DNA from: Hadesarchaea archaeon DG-33
GTDB lineage: Archaea; Hadarchaeota; Hadarchaeia; Hadarchaeales; Hadarchaeaceae
DNA length: 9,037 bases
Direction of reading: 5' to 3'
NCBI GenBank assembly: GCA_001515185.1
Contig: LQHI01000013.1
Coordinates: 1 to 9,037 of the forward strand
Part shown: in pieces, positions 6,014 to 9,037 of the stretch
Layout of the letters: every line of letters starts with the position of its first letter
Position numbering within the stretch: the stretch's first letter is position 1
Position numbers and translations under genes: made by a program
Notes under the pieces: model-generated
Database searches by the model: none
What the model was told of the DNA's origin: nothing
Seen by the model: the letters and a program-made list of their open reading frames with translations, nothing else

Positions 6014-7589
6014 AATGAATCACCCTAACTTTTCGCGTTTGTAGATCGAGGACGGGCACGATTCCCGGCGTGGGCTTCACCCCGAGCCTCCGCATGAAGA
6101 TAGTCGTCTCCTGGAAGGTTCCCGAGTTAACCACTTCCACATTGCGATACCGCTCGTACCCGTAAACGTGCATATGGCCGCAATGAAAAACATCGGGTAC
6201 TTTTTCGATCACGAGGTAATCCTGCTGCTCTGGCGATATTGCCGTGCGCCCCCCATAAACAGGGGCAAGGTGCCGCTTTTGCAAAAGTTTAATCATGGAA
6301 GGCGTGGATTTCTGCCGGTTCAATCCGGGCATCGTTGCTATTAAGTCGTCGAAGCTTCTGCCGTGATATATTAGAAAATTAACACCATGAAGCGATACCC
6401 ACGCCGGATTTCCGACCATAACCGAGTTCAAATCGTAGAGCCCTCCAGCGATATCTTTTGGGATCGCCGGCTGAGGCTCGGAGGGACGCACGGCATCGTG
6501 GTTCCCAGGTGCTATGATGATAGTGATGTGCTCGGGCACTTGAGCCAGGAGCTTAGCTGCAGCATCGTACTGCTTGATGATATCATTGATGAGCAACTCT
6601 TCCTCCTGCTGGGGGTACACTCCAACCCCATCAACTATGTCGCCTGCGACAACCAGATATTTGACTCTGCTCGCTAGCTCCTGCTGTTGGGCGTTGCCAG
6701 TCTCACCTTGCAACCAATTCACAAACTTCATGAACACATCTTCGAGAAACATCTCGCTCCCGATGTGCAGGTCTGATATCAGCGCCGCGCAGGCAGGATC
6801 CTCAGCGCGGGAGAGTTCGCGCGCGATAGGTAGATCAGGCCAGATGATATCTCTGACAAACAATCGCGGGGCGCGGTCCCCACTCCGCACATTCCCCGCA
6901 ATCCCAACTACCTCATCCACGACCACCTCAGCCGACTTCTGCATGAGCTTCCTCTGCCCTTTGAAGACCCACGCCGATGCCCGACCGTTCAAATCCTCTA
7001 TCTCTAAAACTACGTGGCCCCCTGATGTATCTCTTTTTTCCGACACCATTCCAATAACCTTTACCAATTCCCTGCCCTCGAAGTTTTTCAGGCTACTGAT
7101 CGGGACCGCGTCGTGAAGATCGACGCGCTTCCTGAGGATGCGACTCAAGCGCTCATAACGATCTCTGAACACGTTCACAAAGTCTTTCAGTTTTCCTTCC
7201 GTGTAGCTCCTTCCGGTGATATCTTTAAACACCTCGACGCGGGGTTCGAATTCGCTGGCCCTTAATTTGACTTTTGTGCGGGCGAACTCAGGTGCTTTTT
7301 CTGCAATTTCTCTCTCTGTGGGAGCTTCTACTTCAGGCACGCTCGGTCTGATTGGGGGAACCGAGGGTGTGGGGCCTGTTTCAATATTTTCTTCTTTCAG
7401 AATTTTTGTGATGAGGTCAGCCGTTATTAGAAAGGGTCTCCCTCCCATTTCCCTAAGGCTAACCAAAACTCGCTCAGCAGCGGCCCCCGTGTCCTCCCGC
7501 TTGCGCAGCGCGTCGAGCGCATCCAGCGTCAGCTGCATATCCGCATCCATGAACCTGCGAACCAACGAGGCATCGTCCATAAAACCCAC
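6006..7589 (-). CDS. polB: DNA polymerase D small subunit DP1 (3'-5' exonuclease)
   Basis: DP1 is the proofreading partner of DP2. The 527-residue protein has a helical N-terminal segment (about 1-65), a proline-rich linker (about 70-100), an OB-fold region (about 165-250, with VKVIGMVSEKR and ASAWVFKG) and a C-terminal calcineurin-like phosphoesterase domain. The metal-binding motifs are complete: ISDLHIG (Asp273, His275), GDIVDG (Asp317), PGNHD (Asn363, His364), YHG (His409) and GHMH (His472, His474). The exonuclease is therefore probably active, unlike the B subunits of eukaryotic polymerases, where these residues are lost. The longest frame starts at GTG (7589), sharing one base with the orc1 stop. 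ATG at 7580 (residue 4) is an equally plausible start; neither has a clear ribosome site, which fits coupling to orc1. The downstream phosphatase gene starts within its end. Confidence 0.97.
   Translation of the reverse strand: MGFMDDASLVRRFMDADMQLTLDALDALRKREDTGAAAERVLVSLREMGGRPFLITADLITKILKEENIETGPTPSVPPIRPSVPEVEAPTEREIAEKAPEFARTKVKLRASEFEPRVEVFKDITGRSYTEGKLKDFVNVFRDRYERLSRILRKRVDLHDAVPISSLKNFEGRELVKVIGMVSEKRDTSGGHVVLEIEDLNGRASAWVFKGQRKLMQKSAEVVVDEVVGIAGNVRSGDRAPRLFVRDIIWPDLPIARELSRAEDPACAALISDLHIGSEMFLEDVFMKFVNWLQGETGNAQQQELASRVKYLVVAGDIVDGVGVYPQQEEELLINDIIKQYDAAAKLLAQVPEHITIIIAPGNHDAVRPSEPQPAIPKDIAGGLYDLNSVMVGNPAWVSLHGVNFLIYHGRSFDDLIATMPGLNRQKSTPSMIKLLQKRHLAPVYGGRTAISPEQQDYLVIEKVPDVFHCGHMHVYGYERYRNVEVVNSGTFQETTIFMRRLGVKPTPGIVPVLDLQTRKVRVIHFA
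6019..6026 (-). promoter_or_regulatory. Ribosome binding site deciding the TTG start of the HAD gene
   Basis: The minus strand reads AGGGTGAT, close to the archaeal anti-SD complement GGAGGTGAT, with a 5-base spacer (TCATT) before TTG at 6013. It lies inside the last codons of DP1. The later ATG at 5995 has only GTGAG about nine bases upstream, a weaker match. Confidence 0.6.
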
Positions 7590-8869
7590 TACACGAGCGT
7601 CAGCTGCCGCGGAATTGGAAGCGTTTCAATACCGATGGGATGCTCCTCCTGAACTGCCGCCCTAGCTTGGATTGGTGGGATGCTCAACTTTATTTCCTTG
7701 GTCCGCCCGTAGCGACCCTTGCTGATGATCTGGGCGTTGACGATCCCCAGCATGTCGAGTTCGGAAATCAAATCGCTGACGCGGCGCTGCGTTAGCACGT
7801 CCAACCCACCCTGTACGCAAAGTTTGTGGTATACCGTGTACACATCACCCGTCACTATCTTGCGCGAGTTTTTCTCCGTTAATAGCACGACGCTGAAAAG
7901 TACCAGTTTCGACTGCGATGGCAGTGTTCTGACGACTTCTACCATTTTGTCCTTCTCCATCTTCTCGAAGGCCCGCCTGACATGGGCCACGGTGACCAGC
8001 TCCACACTTTCACGCTCGGCCAGTTCGCCCGCGGTGCGAAGTAAGTCGAGGGCTCGTCGAGCGTCACCATGTTCGCGAGCTGCATGGGCTGCGCAGAGCG
8101 AAATCACACCCTCACCCAGCACATCATCAGCAAAGCTCATTGCCACTCTTCTTTCCAATATGTCTTTGAGTTGAAGCCCGTTGTATGGGGGGAAAACGAT
8201 TTCCTCCTCGCTAAGGCTGCTCCGAACGCGGGGATCCAAGTAGCCAACGAAGTTCAAATCGTTGGAGATGCCCACGATGCTCACCTTTGCCTTCATCAGA
8301 TCTGAATTCATACGAGTCAGATTGTAGAGGACTTCATCTCCGCTCTTCAGCACGAGCCTGTCGATCTCGTCAAGCACGATCACCGCGAGCTGTAGGTCGT
8401 GATCGAGCGTCCTGAAGAAACATCTGTAGACCTCGTCAGTCGGCCAGCCCGTCATAGGAACGCTTTCGGGAAAATCGAGGGACGTCACATACTCCCTACC
8501 GTAGCGCTCTCTAAGCTTATCCAAAAAGATGTTCGCAAGCGTCGCGAGAATTCTGTACTGAGTGTTAACTATCTCGCAGTTCAGATAAACCGGCTCAATC
8601 ATCCGAGGCGCACGATCGCTCACGCGCTTCAGCTCATTCATCATGTACTTTACGCTAGCTGTCTTCCCAGTCCCCGTCTTGCCGTAGATGAACAGATTCG
8701 ACGGCGTTTCCCCTCGTAGGGGGGCCACAAGTATCCGCGCGAGCTGATGAATCTGCTCATCCCGGTGCGGTAGTTCCTCGGGTGTGTAGCTCGGTCGCAG
8801 ATACTCCCGGTTTTTGAATATCGGCCTCGTCTCCAACAGCATGTCGAACAGGCCTTCCGATCTCCTCAT
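7589..8869 (-). CDS. cdc6: Orc1/Cdc6 replication initiator ATPase
   Basis: This protein binds origin repeats and helps load the MCM helicase. Its 426 residues show an AAA+ domain followed by a winged helix. Walker A is GKTGTGKT (63-70) and Walker B is VIVLDEID (163-170). Sensor 1 is ISND with Asn203. A candidate arginine finger lies in DPRVRSSL (212-219), and sensor 2 in GDARRALDLLR (268-278). The C-terminal winged-helix domain covers about 315-400 (LTQRRVSDLISELDMLGIV and a GRYGRTKEI wing). Length and motif order are standard, with no missing catalytic residue, so this looks like an active initiator. The ATG is supported by GGAGGT eight bases upstream. It is the first gene of the cluster in this window. 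An origin often lies beside orc1 in archaea, so one may lie just beyond the right edge. Confidence 0.97.
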   Translation of the reverse strand: MRRSEGLFDMLLETRPIFKNREYLRPSYTPEELPHRDEQIHQLARILVAPLRGETPSNLFIYGKTGTGKTASVKYMMNELKRVSDRAPRMIEPVYLNCEIVNTQYRILATLANIFLDKLRERYGREYVTSLDFPESVPMTGWPTDEVYRCFFRTLDHDLQLAVIVLDEIDRLVLKSGDEVLYNLTRMNSDLMKAKVSIVGISNDLNFVGYLDPRVRSSLSEEEIVFPPYNGLQLKDILERRVAMSFADDVLGEGVISLCAAHAAREHGDARRALDLLRTAGELAERESVELVTVAHVRRAFEKMEKDKMVEVVRTLPSQSKLVLFSVVLLTEKNSRKIVTGDVYTVYHKLCVQGGLDVLTQRRVSDLISELDMLGIVNAQIISKGRYGRTKEIKLSIPPIQARAAVQEEHPIGIETLPIPRQLTLV

Positions 8870-9037
8870 TTCTACCTACCTCCTCTCCTACCTTCTCAAA
8901 TGATTCTTTCAATCGCTTGTTCCAGCTATCTAGTGCCACGGCCAAGCGATTTATCAGGAATAACTCTTGGGGCGGCAGGGGACCAACGCTCTCTGGAGAA
9001 AGCGCCAAACGAACCAACTTTGGGATTCTAATTTCCA
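8870..9037 (-). other. Region upstream of orc1 with an open frame of uncertain status
   Basis: About 168 bases lie between orc1 and the right edge. One minus-strand frame is open from the edge to a TGA at about 8757, overlapping the first 113 bases of orc1. Its upstream part reads like protein (LVRLALSPESVGPLPPQE, then LFLINRLAVALDSWNKRL), but the part inside orc1 looks like a shadow. It could be the end of an unknown gene, or chance. I see no clear TATA box, no origin recognition repeat and no long AT-rich tract here. Confidence 0.3.
8878..8883 (-). promoter_or_regulatory. Ribosome binding site of orc1/cdc6
   Basis: The minus strand reads GGAGGT with an 8-base spacer before ATG at 8869. It is the strongest Shine-Dalgarno match in the window and fits the first gene of an operon being translated independently. 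Confidence 0.75.

Noticed and set aside
6574..7116. Plus-strand open frame of 180 codons opposite DP1
   Set aside because: It is fully antisense to well-supported DP1 domains, is Ser/Thr/Pro-rich without domains, and is a typical shadow of a G+C-rich gene.
7589..7610. C-terminal PIP-like motif in Orc1 (RQLTLV)
   Set aside because: It lacks the aromatic residues of a PIP box and the spacing does not fit.
7216..7665. Plus-strand open frame of 149 codons opposite the DP1 N-terminus and orc1 end
   Set aside because: It is low complexity and Ser/Ala-rich, has no recognisable motif, and crosses the junction of two real genes on the other strand.
7719..8174. Plus-strand open frame of 151 codons opposite orc1
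   Set aside because: It lies opposite the conserved winged-helix and sensor 2 regions and its Ser-rich composition mirrors the minus-strand codons.
8985..9015. Possible origin recognition box-like sequence near the right edge (CTCCAG on the minus strand, with nearby G runs)
   Set aside because: Only about six bases resemble the archaeal box core, the TGGAAAC half is missing, and it is not repeated in the window.

Overview
The window is a piece of an archaeal chromosome carrying a compact DNA-replication gene cluster, all on the minus strand. Read in the direction of transcription (right to left) the order is: Orc1/Cdc6 initiator (8869-7589), DP1 small subunit of family D DNA polymerase (7589-6006), a HAD-superfamily phosphatase (6013-5201), DP2 large subunit of the same polymerase (5204-375), and the N-terminal part of an XPD/DinG-like superfamily 2 helicase (from 354, cut by the left edge). 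PolD is an archaeal enzyme and, as far as is known, is absent from classical Crenarchaeota. An orc1-DP1-DP2 neighbourhood is known from Thermococcales. The host is therefore an archaeon of a PolD-bearing lineage; I cannot name the phylum.

The genes are packed almost without gaps. orc1 and DP1 share one base (TAGTG), DP1 and the phosphatase overlap by 8 bases if its TTG start is used, the phosphatase and DP2 overlap by ATGA, and 20 bases separate DP2 from the helicase. This points to one co-transcribed, translationally coupled unit. Two of the five starts are TTG and one is probably GTG. About 168 bases lie to the right of orc1 before the window ends; they hold an open frame of uncertain status and no origin repeats that I can see.

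The most unusual element is a 466-residue intein inside DP2 (2525-1128), inserted directly before the catalytic DGD motif. Without splicing the polymerase active site is interrupted. It carries a LAGLIDADG homing endonuclease with both acidic motifs intact and is visibly more AT-rich than the host gene, so it looks like a mobile element. Its C-terminus is non-canonical: it ends Arg-Gln before Cys+1, where most inteins have His-Asn. Gln-ending DP2 inteins are known from Pyrococcus, but the additional loss of the penultimate His makes this one worth testing.

Together the cluster links origin recognition (Orc1/Cdc6), the replicative polymerase with its proofreading subunit (DP2/DP1, with a C-terminal PCNA-binding motif), a helicase probably used in repair or fork maintenance, and a small phosphatase whose role here is unknown. 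No RNA genes, CRISPR arrays, insertion sequences or plus-strand genes were found.
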